Shown in pieces: positions 1-9,333 of a stretch of DNA of 17,776 nucleotides. The notes under the pieces were generated by a model that was not told where the DNA came from, ran no database searches, and was given only the letters and a program-made list of their open reading frames with translations. The DNA is taken from the NCBI GenBank assembly GCA_023389425.1, contig JAEWEK010000182.1, forward strand, positions 1 through 17,776, written 5' to 3'. The translations under genes were made by a program, and so were the position numbers. The first letter of the stretch is position 1. Each line of letters begins with the position of its first letter. The DNA is from Pseudomonadota bacterium. Its GTDB lineage: Bacteria > Pseudomonadota > Gammaproteobacteria > Burkholderiales > Burkholderiaceae_D.

Positions 1-900
1 CATCCGGCCAGGCTGCACGACATGCTGGCGAAACGCGGCGTGTTTCCCGGCCTGGGCCCGGGCGAGATGGACAATCACGCCTACGTCCTGGTCGACAATC
101 CGGCCGACCTCGATGCCAAGTGGCCCCTGGTGCTGGCCGCCAAGCCGGATTTCATCAAGACCTACCTGCTTTACTCGGAAGAATTCGACAAGCGCGCGAC
201 GATGGGGACGGACGCCAAGGGTCTCGATCCGAAGCTGCTGCCCTTGATCGTCGCCCGCGCGCACGAGGCAGGCCTACGGGTGTCCACGCACATCGAGACG
301 GCGGCGGATTTCCGCCATGCCGTGCAGGCCGGCGTCGACGAGATCAACCATCTGCCGCACCTCGGCAGGAGCGCGGGCACCAACCTGGCGCCGTACCTGA
401 TCGACGAGGCGACCGCGACCCTGGCGGCGCAAAAGAAGGTGGCGGTCGTGGCGACGCTGCGCGATCCCGCGTCAACGCCCACAGGAATGATGATGGGACC
501 GGCCGGCAAGCCTTCGCCCGCCGATGAGGCGGCCATGCGCGAGCGCATGAAGCAGCGGAGCGAGGCGGAAGCGGAGTTAAACCGCCGCAACCTGCTCGCG
601 CTTGCCGCCGCCGGCGTGACCATCGGGCTCGGCAGCGACGGCATCAGCGGGGAACGGCCCTTCGTCACGAGCCGCGGCGCGGCGCAATACCTGAACACGT
701 ACCGGATTTTCGATGTGCCGACGATCATCACCATGTGGTCGGCCAACACGGGCGCGACAATTTTCCCGCATCGGAAAATCGGCCGCCTCGCATCCGGCTA
801 TGAGGCTGATTTCCTCGTGCTCGAGGGCGATCCGCTGGCGGATTTTGCCAATTTATCCAGGATCGCGCTGCGCGTCAGGCAGGGCGAAGTGCTGAAGTAG
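1..900 (+). CDS. Amidohydrolase family protein, C-terminal part (5' end outside window)
   Basis: The reading frame is open from the first base, so the true start lies upstream; the first internal ATG (22) is unlikely to be the start. What remains, about 299 residues, matches the second half of a metal-dependent amidohydrolase (imidazolonepropionase/prolidase-like, TIM-barrel). Visible metal-site candidates are the His of the HIET stretch (codon at 289), two His in NHLPH (349 and 358), and the Asp of GLGSDG (637). The C-terminus carries the usual closing signature of the superfamily, NTGATIF followed by KIGRLASGYEADFLVLEGDPL, in which the chain leaves the barrel for the small beta domain. Substrate cannot be told from this part, and I see no export signal because the N-terminus is missing. 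No clear terminator follows the stop codon. Confidence 0.85.
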   Translation, partial: HPARLHDMLAKRGVFPGLGPGEMDNHAYVLVDNPADLDAKWPLVLAAKPDFIKTYLLYSEEFDKRATMGTDAKGLDPKLLPLIVARAHEAGLRVSTHIETAADFRHAVQAGVDEINHLPHLGRSAGTNLAPYLIDEATATLAAQKKVAVVATLRDPASTPTGMMMGPAGKPSPADEAAMRERMKQRSEAEAELNRRNLLALAAAGVTIGLGSDGISGERPFVTSRGAAQYLNTYRIFDVPTIITMWSANTGATIFPHRKIGRLASGYEADFLVLEGDPLADFANLSRIALRVRQGEVLK

Positions 901-962
901 GCGAAAGGGGAAAGGACGGATTGCGTCGCCGGTATGACAAGCTGTTGAAAATCCACGCGTTT

Positions 963-994
963 TTGCGACACCCTGCAACAGGCGCGTGTCGCAA
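963..994. promoter_or_regulatory. Nested inverted repeat upstream of typA, operator-like
   Basis: An 8-bp perfect inverted repeat, TTGCGACA (963-970) and TGTCGCAA (987-994), encloses a second one, CCTG (972-975) and CAGG (979-982), around CAA. It ends four bases before the extended -10 of the typA promoter and so covers the -35 region. No T-run follows on the plus strand, so it does not look like a terminator. A protein-binding site is the likeliest reading, but no regulator is identified. Confidence 0.5.
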
Positions 995-997
995 CCG

Positions 998-1006
998 TGT
1001 TATACT
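998..1006 (+). promoter_or_regulatory. Extended -10 promoter of typA
   Basis: TGtTATACT is a good extended -10 element (TG at 998-999, TATACT at 1001-1006). The -35 position at 17-bp spacing is poor, as is common for extended -10 promoters. Transcription would start near 1013, giving a leader of about 60 nt before the ATG at 1076. Confidence 0.55.
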
Positions 1007-1075
1007 AGCCGGCTAACCTAAATCGGCAGTCCTGGCCCGTCCGTACTCCCGCCTCAATCTCACGCTGGATAGACA

Positions 1076-2911
<1,836 letters not shown>

Positions 2912-2927
2912 GCGATTCGCTGCTGAT

Positions 2928-2963
2928 AAAAACCCCGCCGCCTGCGAAGGCTGCGGGGTTTTT
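2928..2963. terminator. Rho-independent terminator after typA
   Basis: A perfect 11-bp stem, AAAAACCCCGC (2928-2938) pairing with GCGGGGTTTTT (2953-2963), is extended by an inner GCCT/AGGC stem with a GCGA tetraloop. The A-run and T-run flank a GC-rich core, so it could act in both directions. It lies 16 bases after the typA stop. Confidence 0.93.
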
Positions 2964-2996
2964 CATTTTGGCGCTATTGTGCACACAAATATTAAC

Positions 2997-3025
2997 TTGA
3001 CGACAATCAGGGTGTGGTCGATGAT
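2997..3025 (+). promoter_or_regulatory. Candidate sigma70 promoter for the methyltransferase-like gene
   Basis: TTGACG (2997-3002) is separated by 17 bp from GATGAT (3020-3025). The -35 is strong and the -10 is weak (4 of 6). It sits just after the typA terminator and about 50 bp before the chosen start at 3077. A short dyad, TTGTG-CA-CACAA (2977-2988), lies upstream of the -35. Confidence 0.35.
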
Positions 3026-3076
3026 TGCCGGGCGGCATACCATGGCGCCGCTGCCATCGATCCCGGAGACGACACA

Positions 3077-3859
3077 ATGAAACGATTCATCCTGGCGGCC
3101 GGCTTGCTGGCGGTCGGCCTGGCCGGCCTCACGCAGGCCGCCGACAAGGCCGACGATGCCCAGCTGCGCAAAGCCATCGCAGGCAGCCACCGGAGCAGCA
3201 CCAACGTCGCGCGCGATACTTGGCGACATCCTTACGAAACGCTCACTTTCTTCGGCATCAAGCCGACCATGACGGTGGTCGAATTGTTGCCGGAAGGCGG
3301 CTGGTACACCGAGATCCTGGCACCCTACCTGCGCCAGGATGGCAAGCTGATCAGCGCCGGCCTCATATCCAGGACCTTGCTGGAGTCCAACCCGGCGGTC
3401 TATGACAAGGTCGTGCGGGGCACCTTCAATCCGCCAAAGGCCATCTACAACTTCGCTCCGCCAAACAGCGTCGACATGGTGCTCACCTTCCGCAACGTGC
3501 ACAACTTCGTCGAGTTGGGCGACGACAAGGTCAAGGACATGTTCAAGGCGCTGTATACCAGCCTGAAACCGGGCGGCGTGCTGGGGGTGACCGACCACCG
3601 CCTGCCGGAATCCATGCCGCAGGATGCCACGGCCACGAGCGGCTACGTCCACGAGTCGTATGTGATCAAGATGGCCGAGAGCGCCGGCTTCAAGCTGGCC
3701 GGCAAATCCGAGATCAACGCCAATCCGAAGGACAAGGCCGACCACAAGGGCGGCGTGTGGGCGCTGCCGCCGACCCTGACCAATGCCGCCGTCGACCGCG
3801 ACAAGTACCAGGCCATCGGCGAGAGCGACCGCATGACGCTCAAGTTCGTGAAGCCATGA
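3077..3859 (+). CDS. Exported class I methyltransferase-like protein
   Basis: A 260-residue protein resembling the predicted methyltransferases of COG4798. The start at 3077 is chosen over an in-frame ATG at 3014 because GGAGA (3065-3069) lies correctly upstream, and because it places a textbook signal peptide at the N-terminus: MKR, a hydrophobic core, then a TQA-AD cleavage site near residue 22. After it comes a Rossmann-type region. VVELLPEGGWYTEIL stands where the SAM-binding motif I is expected, and SLKPGGVLGVTDHRL is the familiar late strand of class I methyltransferases. The oddity is location: a SAM-dependent enzyme has no obvious SAM supply in the periplasm, so a catalytic role there is uncertain. 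It could bind another ligand. The gene appears to stand alone. Confidence 0.8.
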   Translation: MKRFILAAGLLAVGLAGLTQAADKADDAQLRKAIAGSHRSSTNVARDTWRHPYETLTFFGIKPTMTVVELLPEGGWYTEILAPYLRQDGKLISAGLISRTLLESNPAVYDKVVRGTFNPPKAIYNFAPPNSVDMVLTFRNVHNFVELGDDKVKDMFKALYTSLKPGGVLGVTDHRLPESMPQDATATSGYVHESYVIKMAESAGFKLAGKSEINANPKDKADHKGGVWALPPTLTNAAVDRDKYQAIGESDRMTLKFVKP

Positions 3860-3936
3860 ACGACCTATGATCGCTGACCTTATTTCGGAAGTTCTTGGCC
3901 CGGTAGCTGGCGTTTGATTACAAAACGGGAAGAGCG

Positions 3937-4293
3937 ATGGATTTTGAAGCCGCCAAGGTGCTGTGCCGCAGTTTCGCGGGCTGTACCGAGGACATCAAAT
4001 GGGGCGCTGACATTGTCTTTTCGGTCGGCGAAAAAATGTTCGCGGTGACCGGCAGCGCGTCGCCCTCCACGGGCATGAGCTTCAAGGTCGAGGACGACCG
4101 CTTCCTGGAACTCACAGATCGTCCCGGGATCATTCCAGCCCCCTACCTGGCGCGCGCCAAGTGGGTGCGTGTCGGTAGCGAGGCGGATTTGTCGGATCAG
4201 GAAGCCGCGGAGTTGTTGCGCCGGTCGTACGAGCTGGTATTCGCCAAGCTGACCAAAAAGCAGCAGCGCGAGATCGCCGCCGGCGTGGCATAG
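3937..4293 (+). CDS. MmcQ/YjbR family protein
   Basis: A 118-residue protein of the MmcQ/YjbR family (CyaY-like fold), full length for that family. Supporting features are the N-terminal CRSFAGCTEDIKWG, the central VGEKMFAV strand, and the FKVEDDRFLELTDRPGIIPAPYLARAKWV block, all typical. The C-terminus forms a helix with LLRRSYELVFAKLTKKQQ. The family has been suggested to bind DNA, but its role is not established, so no function is assigned. The start is supported by GGGAAGAG (3927-3934). It lies 78 bp after the methyltransferase-like gene and ends 13 bp before the convergent transporter gene, leaving no room for a separate terminator. Confidence 0.85.
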   Translation: MDFEAAKVLCRSFAGCTEDIKWGADIVFSVGEKMFAVTGSASPSTGMSFKVEDDRFLELTDRPGIIPAPYLARAKWVRVGSEADLSDQEAAELLRRSYELVFAKLTKKQQREIAAGVA

Positions 4294-4306
4294 CGGCACA
4301 TCAAGC

Positions 4307-5242
4307 TCATTCAGCGTGGACCTCCGACGGGCGATGGGCGGATGCGCAGGACAGCACGCCGGCCACCAGCAGCACCATCGCCAGCAGTTCCAGCGCCGTC
4401 GGCCAGCGCGCTTCCCACAGGAAGCCATACAGCAGCGCGAACAGCGTCTCGAATACGATCAATTGCCCGGACATGGTCAGCGGCAGCAGGCGGCTGGCGC
4501 GGTTCCACAGCGCGTTACCGATCACCGAGCAGAACAGGGCGACGGCGCTCATCACACCGACGAAATACAGCCACTCCGGCGGCCGGTGCGTGACTGAGGT
4601 CAGCAGGAAAGCGGGAACCGCGAGCACCAGTGCCTGCGCGCCGGTCACCACGCCTGTCAGCAGGCTCCATTCATGCGCCGTGACGTGCGACAGGCGATCC
4701 AGCCAGCGGCTGTTGCCGACCGCATAGGTCGTCCAGGACACCAGCGACCCGATCGCGCACAGCAAGCCGACGAATGAGCCTTTCGGCCCCGAGGACAGGG
4801 CCGGCCAGCTGATGCAGGCGAGGCCAGCCGCGCTCAGCACCAGCGACGGCAGCAGGCGCGAAAGCGGTACCGCGCCATGGTCGCGGCTGCCGACCAGCGT
4901 CACCGTGACGGGCAGCATGCCGATCACGAGCGAAGTCATGGCCACGCCCCCGAGGCGCACCGCGTTCGCCAGGAACACGTAGTAGATGATGTTGCCCGTG
5001 AAGCTGAGCCAGCACAGCGCACGCCACTCCTTCCAACTCAGGATGGCGAATACGCGGCGCCACGATGGCGCGAGCAGCGCCGCCGCAATGGCGCCGTAGG
5101 CAAGGTAGCGGCCGGCCGACAGCTGGATCGGCTGGAAGCCCCGCGTCAGCTCGGGGGTGAGGAAGACCAGCCCCCAGAAGGCGCCGGCCAGGACGCCCGC
5201 GCCAACGCCGAGCAGGATGTTTTGCGATGCGAATCGATGCAT
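4307..5242 (-). CDS. DMT superfamily (EamA) transporter
   Basis: A 311-residue, very hydrophobic protein with about ten membrane-spanning segments in two repeats, the layout of EamA-domain drug/metabolite transporters. The N-terminal repeat contains GAGVLAGAFWGLVF and RYLAYGAIAA. The second contains the late motif FETLFALLYGFLWEARWPT near the C-terminus, a typical EamA ending. The start is supported by AAGGG eight bases upstream on the minus strand (5251-5255). Substrate cannot be predicted; amino acids, metabolites and drugs are all known for the superfamily. An AraC-type regulator gene lies 59 bp upstream on the same strand and is a natural candidate to control it. Confidence 0.88.
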   Translation of the reverse strand: MHRFASQNILLGVGAGVLAGAFWGLVFLTPELTRGFQPIQLSAGRYLAYGAIAAALLAPSWRRVFAILSWKEWRALCWLSFTGNIIYYVFLANAVRLGGVAMTSLVIGMLPVTVTLVGSRDHGAVPLSRLLPSLVLSAAGLACISWPALSSGPKGSFVGLLCAIGSLVSWTTYAVGNSRWLDRLSHVTAHEWSLLTGVVTGAQALVLAVPAFLLTSVTHRPPEWLYFVGVMSAVALFCSVIGNALWNRASRLLPLTMSGQLIVFETLFALLYGFLWEARWPTALELLAMVLLVAGVLSCASAHRPSEVHAE

Positions 5243-5301
5243 GAATAATTCCCTTCAGCCAGCGATGATGCCGTGCTGGCGTTGGGAAATCTTGACCGGG
5301 T

Positions 5302-6054
5302 CTACTGTGGATTTGACCCGTTCTCCCGGCTTTGGCGGCGCCAGGCGGCCGGCGTCATTCCGGAAGCCTTGCGCATGGCGCGGGTGAGGGCGCTTTGTTC
5401 GGAGAAGCCGGCGCGCAGGGCCAGCTCGGCGATCGGCAGGTCGGTGCTGGCCAGCCACTCGCGCACACGGGAGAGGCGGTGCTCGCGCAGCCAGGAGTGG
5501 GGGCTGGTGTCGAGTTCTTCGCGGAACAGGGCGTGCAGCCGGCTGACGCTGACATTGACGGCGGCAGCCATCGATTCCGTCGTCCACGGCAGGGCGGGCT
5601 CGGCTTCGATGCGGGCCAGCAGGGCGGCCAGGCGCGAGGCGGGACGCGGCGCGTCCAGCGCCAGCGCGTCGAGCAGCAGCGGCACCCAGCCTTGCAGCAC
5701 ACTGGGCGGCAGCGTGCCGCCATCGGCCATCAGGCCCATGAATTCGACCAGCTTGCGGGTGGCGGGGCCGATTTCACGAAATTGCTTTTCGCGCAGGCGC
5801 TCCGACATTGCCGACGGGATGGTGCCGAGGTCGAGGTCGACAATGATGGAGCGGTTGGACGCATCGCCAAATTGGGCGTGCCAGGCGCCGGAATCGACGA
5901 AGGCGACATTGAGCGGATCGAGGCGCCCGCGCCGGCCTTCGATGTCGAGCAGCAGTTCACCGCGCAGCGGCAGCACCAGTTGGGCGAAGGCATGGCGATC
6001 CGGCTCGAAGGATCGGCCGTAACTGCGCACGTGAAGATCGGCGGGCGGAAACAT
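5302..6054 (-). CDS. AraC family transcriptional regulator
   Basis: A 250-residue regulator with two parts. The N-terminal half (about 1-100) is a cupin-like sensor domain (LVLPLRGELLLDIEGRRG and NVAFVDSGAWHAQFGD are typical strands). The C-terminal part (about 150-245) is a double helix-turn-helix of AraC/XylS type, with WTTESMAAAVNVSVSRLHALF as the first unit and PIAELALRAGFSEQSALTRAM followed by GMTPAAWRR as the second, the standard family signature. The effector is unknown. The gene precedes the EamA transporter on the same strand and is divergent from dusA. The start at 6054 has no Shine-Dalgarno sequence and lies only six bases beyond a good extended -10 element, so the mRNA may be leaderless. 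Confidence 0.9.
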   Translation of the reverse strand: MFPPADLHVRSYGRSFEPDRHAFAQLVLPLRGELLLDIEGRRGRLDPLNVAFVDSGAWHAQFGDASNRSIIVDLDLGTIPSAMSERLREKQFREIGPATRKLVEFMGLMADGGTLPPSVLQGWVPLLLDALALDAPRPASRLAALLARIEAEPALPWTTESMAAAVNVSVSRLHALFREELDTSPHSWLREHRLSRVREWLASTDLPIAELALRAGFSEQSALTRAMRKASGMTPAAWRRQSRENGSNPQ

Positions 6055-6060
6055 CGTGCC

Positions 6061-6069
6061 AGTGTAGCA
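6061..6069 (-). promoter_or_regulatory. Extended -10 element in front of the AraC-type regulator
   Basis: Read on the minus strand, TGcTACACT ends six bases before the ATG at 6054. The predicted transcription start therefore falls on or next to the A of the start codon. No good -35 is seen. Confidence 0.4.
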
Positions 6070-6121
6070 TCACGGGTAGATCCGCACCGGGCAGGCCCCT
6101 GCTCGCCAGCTCCGCTTGCGG

Positions 6122-6127
6122 TAAAAT
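6122..6127 (+). promoter_or_regulatory. Candidate -10 element of dusA
   Basis: TAAAAT (6122-6127) matches the sigma70 -10 at 5 of 6 positions; the -35 region is weak. If used, transcription starts near 6134. That excludes the ATG at 6126 and favours the start at 6165. Confidence 0.4.
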
Positions 6128-6164
6128 GGCCGGCTTTGCTCTCGCGCTTTTGTCGTTTTCCATC

Positions 6165-7199
6165 ATGACCACGCTTTCCATCGAACCCCGCACCGTTCCC
6201 GCCGCCCCGGTCAAACCCGGCGCGCGCAGGCTGTCGGTCGCGCCGATGATGGACTGGACGGATCGGCACTGCCGCGTCTTCCACCGCGAGATCACGCGCC
6301 ATACCTTCCTGTACACGGAGATGGTGACCACCGGCGCGCTGGTGCACGGCGACGTCGCGCGCCACCTGCGCTACAGCGAGGTCGAGCATCCGGTCGCGCT
6401 GCAACTGGGCGGCAGCGACCCGGCCGACCTGGCGCACAGCGCGCGCCTGGGTGAGCAGTGGGGCTACGACGAAATCAACCTGAACTGCGGCTGCCCGTCC
6501 GAGCGGGTGCAGAAGGGCGCGTTCGGCGCTTGCCTCATGTCCGAACCGCAATTGGTGGCCGACTGCGTGAAGGCGATGCGCGACGCGGTGTCGATCGACG
6601 TCACCGTCAAGCACCGGATCGGCATCGACGATATCGAGCATGCCGGCTTCGTGCGCGATTTCGTCGGGACCGTGGCCGACGCCGGCTGCAAGACCTTCAT
6701 CGTCCACGCCCGCAATGCGATCCTCAAGGGCTTGTCGCCGAAGGAGAACCGGGAGATCCCGCCGCTCAAATATGAAGTGGCCTACGACCTCAAGCGCCAG
6801 TTCCCCCATCTCGAGATCCTGATCAACGGCGGCATCAAATCCGATGACGAGATCGCGCGCCACCTCGAGCACGTGGACGGCGTGATGCTGGGCCGCGAGG
6901 CCTATCACAACCCGTGGGTCATGGCGGGCTGGGACCAGCGCTTCTACGGCGACGCTACGCCCGGGAAAACCCGCGAACAGGTGCTGGAAGCGATGATTCC
7001 CTACATCGCCAGCCAGTTGGCCGAGTACGGCAAGCACGGCCTGAAGCTGAACAGCATCACGCGCCACATGCTGGGCCTGATGGCCGGCCTGCCGGGCGCG
7101 CGTGCTTTCCGCCAGATGATGTCCGACCCGAAGCGCTTGGCCGAGGGCAGGCCGGAGCTTTTGCTCGAGGCCATGGCCCGCATGCAGCGCGCTGCCTGA
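6165..7199 (+). CDS. dusA: tRNA dihydrouridine synthase A
   Basis: An FMN-dependent enzyme that reduces uridines in the D-loop of tRNA. With the start at 6165 it has 344 residues, close to known DusA proteins. An in-frame ATG at 6126 would add 13 residues, but it overlaps a probable -10 element; neither start has a clear Shine-Dalgarno. The TIM-barrel motifs are in order: SVAPMMDWTDRHCR near the N-terminus, LNCGCPSERVQKG followed by FGACLM with the catalytic Cys at residue 123, VKHRIGIDD, FIVHARNA and then the DusA-type block LKGLSPKENREIPPL, and the FMN phosphate-binding INGGI and VMLGREAYHNPW. The C-terminal helical tRNA-binding domain follows (LNSITRHMLGLMAG). It is divergent from the AraC-type regulator gene, with no functional link apparent. 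Confidence 0.96.
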   Translation: MTTLSIEPRTVPAAPVKPGARRLSVAPMMDWTDRHCRVFHREITRHTFLYTEMVTTGALVHGDVARHLRYSEVEHPVALQLGGSDPADLAHSARLGEQWGYDEINLNCGCPSERVQKGAFGACLMSEPQLVADCVKAMRDAVSIDVTVKHRIGIDDIEHAGFVRDFVGTVADAGCKTFIVHARNAILKGLSPKENREIPPLKYEVAYDLKRQFPHLEILINGGIKSDDEIARHLEHVDGVMLGREAYHNPWVMAGWDQRFYGDATPGKTREQVLEAMIPYIASQLAEYGKHGLKLNSITRHMLGLMAGLPGARAFRQMMSDPKRLAEGRPELLLEAMARMQRAA

Positions 7200-7268
7200 T
7201 TCCCGCGCGGGCATGTCGGCCCTGCACCACACTTCCATTGCGCTTACATTAACACGACAACATTTAGC

Positions 7269-7298
7269 TTGCCGCGTGGAAACATACGTCCCTATAAT
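7269..7298 (+). promoter_or_regulatory. Sigma70-type promoter of the chemoreceptor gene
   Basis: TTGCCG (7269-7274), an 18-bp spacer and a perfect TATAAT (7293-7298). No better sigma28-type flagellar promoter was seen in the leader by eye. The start of transcription would be near 7305. Confidence 0.55.
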
Positions 7299-7424
7299 TC
7301 CGGTTCTGCTGCCGCGATGATCAATCCTGTAACGATTGTTGTGAGTCCGTAACAAACTTACCTGACTCCATGAAATCTTTCTACACGGCCAGTGTTTTGG
7401 ATTATTCTCACACAAATACGCGAG

Positions 7425-7460
7425 TTGCTTTAAAGAAGCAAAATTGACAATACAGTTGTC
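7425..7460 (+). repeat. Two tandem small hairpins in the chemoreceptor leader
   Basis: TTGCTT (7425-7430) pairs with AAGCAA (7436-7441) around a 5-base loop. Immediately after it, GACAA (7446-7450) pairs with TTGTC (7456-7460), again with a 5-base loop. They end about 33 bases before the ribosome binding site. The stems are short and may be fortuitous. Confidence 0.3.
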
Positions 7461-7493
7461 GGCGCAGCTAGCGGTCATCCAAAAAGTGAGAGA

Positions 7494-7502
7494 GAGAAGG
7501 GA
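7494..7502 (+). promoter_or_regulatory. Ribosome binding site that fixes the chemoreceptor start
   Basis: GAGAAGGGA ends four bases before the ATG at 7507. It rules out a longer reading from the TTG at 7444, whose extra residues would run through this purine-rich site. Confidence 0.75.
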
Positions 7503-7506
7503 CCAA

Positions 7507-9288
7507 ATGAATTTGTCGAATATGAAGGTCGGAATGCGCCTGGGCCTCGGTTTCGCCCTGGTGCTGGTGCTGCTGGTCGCGGTGACCGTTGTCGGCATCC
7601 TGCGCATGGCGCAGATTCAGGACCGCCTCGACCACGTGGTCGGCGTGAACAACGTCGTGACCGGGCTGGTGGTCGAGATGCGCAACAACGTCAGCGAACG
7701 CATCACCTCCCTGCGCACCCTCACCCTGATGACCAATGCGGATGACATGGAACCTGAACTGAACAAGTTCAAGGAACAAACCCGCAAGTACGACGAAGTC
7801 CAGGCCAGGCTGGACGCCAAGTTCGCCGCCGAATCGTCGCAACAGGAAAAGACGCTGCTCGCCTCCGTCAAGGAAGCGGAAGGCGTCGCGATGCCGGCAA
7901 TTAACAAGGCATCCGAGCTCTACCTCGCCGACAAGGCCGAGGACGCTACCCGCGTGATGATCAAGGAAATCCGTCCGGCACAGAAGAAGTGGATGGATTC
8001 GCTGGAACAGCTGGCCGCGCTGGAGCAGAAGCTCAATGCCCAGGCCCAGACCGATGCCGAAGCGGCCTTCTCCAATGCGCGCAACTTCATGCTCATCATG
8101 CTGCTGGTGGCCGTGGGGATGGGCGTGGCCGCCGCCTGGGTGATCTCGCGCAGCCTGCTCAAGCAGCTGGGCGGCGAGCCGGGCTACACCGCCAGCATCG
8201 CCGGCAGCATCGCCCATGGCGACCTGTCGATCCCGATCAACACCGCCGACAACGACCGCGGCAGCCTGCTGGTGGAAATGCGCGAAATGCGCAACAGCCT
8301 GGTCGACATCGTGGCGCAAGTGCGTCGCGGCACCGAGACCATCGGCACCGCCTCGCGCGAAATCGCCGCCGGCAACCTTGACCTGTCCTCGCGTACCGAA
8401 CTGCAGGCCAGTTCGCTGGAAAAGACCGCGTCGGCCATGGAAGTGCTGACCACGACCGTGCGCCAGAACGCCGACAACGCCCGCGAAGCGAACCAGCTGG
8501 CCGCCAGCGCCTCCGACGTCGCGCGCAAGGGGGGCGATGTGGTGTCGCAGGTGGTTGGCACCATGGGCGAGATTAATAGCTCGGCCAACAAGATTTCCGA
8601 CATCATCGGCGTGATCGACGGCATCGCGTTCCAGACCAACATCCTGGCGCTGAACGCGGCAGTGGAAGCGGCCCGCGCCGGCGAGCAGGGCCGCGGCTTC
8701 GCGGTGGTGGCATCCGAAGTGCGCAACCTGGCGCAGCGTTCGGCCGCCGCGGCGAAAGAGATCAAGACCCTGATCGGCGATTCGGTCGAGAAGGTCGAGC
8801 GCGGCAGCAAGCTGGTCGGCCAGGCCGGCGTGACGATGGAAGAAGTGGTGTCGAGCGTCAAGCGCGTGACCGACATCATGAGCGACATCGCCGCCGCCAG
8901 TGCCGAACAGAGCGCCGGCATCGAACAAGTGAACCTGTCGATCATCGAGATGGACAGCATGACCCAGCAGAACGCCTCGCTGGTGGAAGAGGCCGCTGCC
9001 GCGGCGCAGAGCCTGCAGGACCAGGCCGGCGAGCTGTCGCGTGTGGTCAGCATCTTCAAGCTGGACGAGCAGGACAGCCATCGCGTCGAGCCGGTCGTGG
9101 CGCTGGCGCCGCCGGTCGCCGCGAGCGTGCCGGCCGTGGTGCGTCCGCCGGCCAAGCGTGGCGGTGCCCGCACTGCTGCCGCGAAGAAATCCGCAGCCGC
9201 TGCTGCCGCCCCACGTGCCGAAGCGCAAGCACCGGCCAAGCCGAAAGCGGCCGCCGCGACCGCCGGCGACGAGTGGGAAGAGTTTTAA
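7507..9288 (+). CDS. Methyl-accepting chemotaxis protein
   Basis: A 593-residue transmembrane chemoreceptor. TM1 (about residues 10-32) is followed by a periplasmic helical-bundle sensor of roughly 160 residues, probably the four-helix-bundle MCP type, then TM2 (about 193-215), a HAMP segment to about 270, and a long coiled-coil signalling domain. The hairpin tip that contacts CheA and CheW is intact: IAFQTNILALNAAVEAARAG starts at residue 373, with EQGRGFAVVASEVRNLAQRS after it. The last 45-50 residues form an Ala/Pro/Lys-rich linker ending in DEWEEF, matching the CheR/CheB-docking pentapeptide (xWxxF) of high-abundance receptors, so this receptor can probably recruit its own methylation enzymes. 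The ligand is unknown. A TonB-domain gene follows after 45 bp with no terminator between. Confidence 0.96.
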   Translation: MNLSNMKVGMRLGLGFALVLVLLVAVTVVGILRMAQIQDRLDHVVGVNNVVTGLVVEMRNNVSERITSLRTLTLMTNADDMEPELNKFKEQTRKYDEVQARLDAKFAAESSQQEKTLLASVKEAEGVAMPAINKASELYLADKAEDATRVMIKEIRPAQKKWMDSLEQLAALEQKLNAQAQTDAEAAFSNARNFMLIMLLVAVGMGVAAAWVISRSLLKQLGGEPGYTASIAGSIAHGDLSIPINTADNDRGSLLVEMREMRNSLVDIVAQVRRGTETIGTASREIAAGNLDLSSRTELQASSLEKTASAMEVLTTTVRQNADNAREANQLAASASDVARKGGDVVSQVVGTMGEINSSANKISDIIGVIDGIAFQTNILALNAAVEAARAGEQGRGFAVVASEVRNLAQRSAAAAKEIKTLIGDSVEKVERGSKLVGQAGVTMEEVVSSVKRVTDIMSDIAAASAEQSAGIEQVNLSIIEMDSMTQQNASLVEEAAAAAQSLQDQAGELSRVVSIFKLDEQDSHRVEPVVALAPPVAASVPAVVRPPAKRGGARTAAAKKSAAAAAAPRAEAQAPAKPKAAAATAGDEWEEF

Positions 9289-9333
9289 AGTAGTGCAGTA
9301 ACAACCAATAGCAAAAAATCAGAGGGAAACGGT

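Larger units (their letters stand above)
7200..7506. other. Intergenic region: long leader of the chemoreceptor gene
   Basis: The 307 bases between dusA and the chemoreceptor gene are less GC-rich than the flanking genes and hold no convincing gene. They contain a 10-bp palindrome CCCGCGCGGG (7202-7211) just after dusA with no T-run, a sigma70 promoter (7269-7298), two GTAAC pentamers 20 bp apart (7329 and 7349), and two small hairpins (7425-7441 and 7446-7460). The predicted transcript leader is about 200 nt. I do not recognise a known riboswitch in it. Confidence 0.5.

Noticed and set aside
2977..2988. TTGTG-CA-CACAA dyad upstream of the methyltransferase-like gene
   Set aside because: Five-base arms with no matching second site nearby; too short to call an operator with confidence.
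7202..7211. CCCGCGCGGG palindrome after dusA as a terminator
   Set aside because: There is no loop and no T-run, so it cannot form a canonical terminator.
5730..7607. A long minus-strand open frame spanning dusA, the AraC-type gene and the chemoreceptor start
   Set aside because: It crosses three real genes and an intergenic promoter region in a different frame, and its protein has no family pattern.
7468..9228. A 586-codon open frame antisense to the chemoreceptor gene
   Set aside because: Same cause: composition reflects the complement of biased codons, and no signal, motif or start site supports it.
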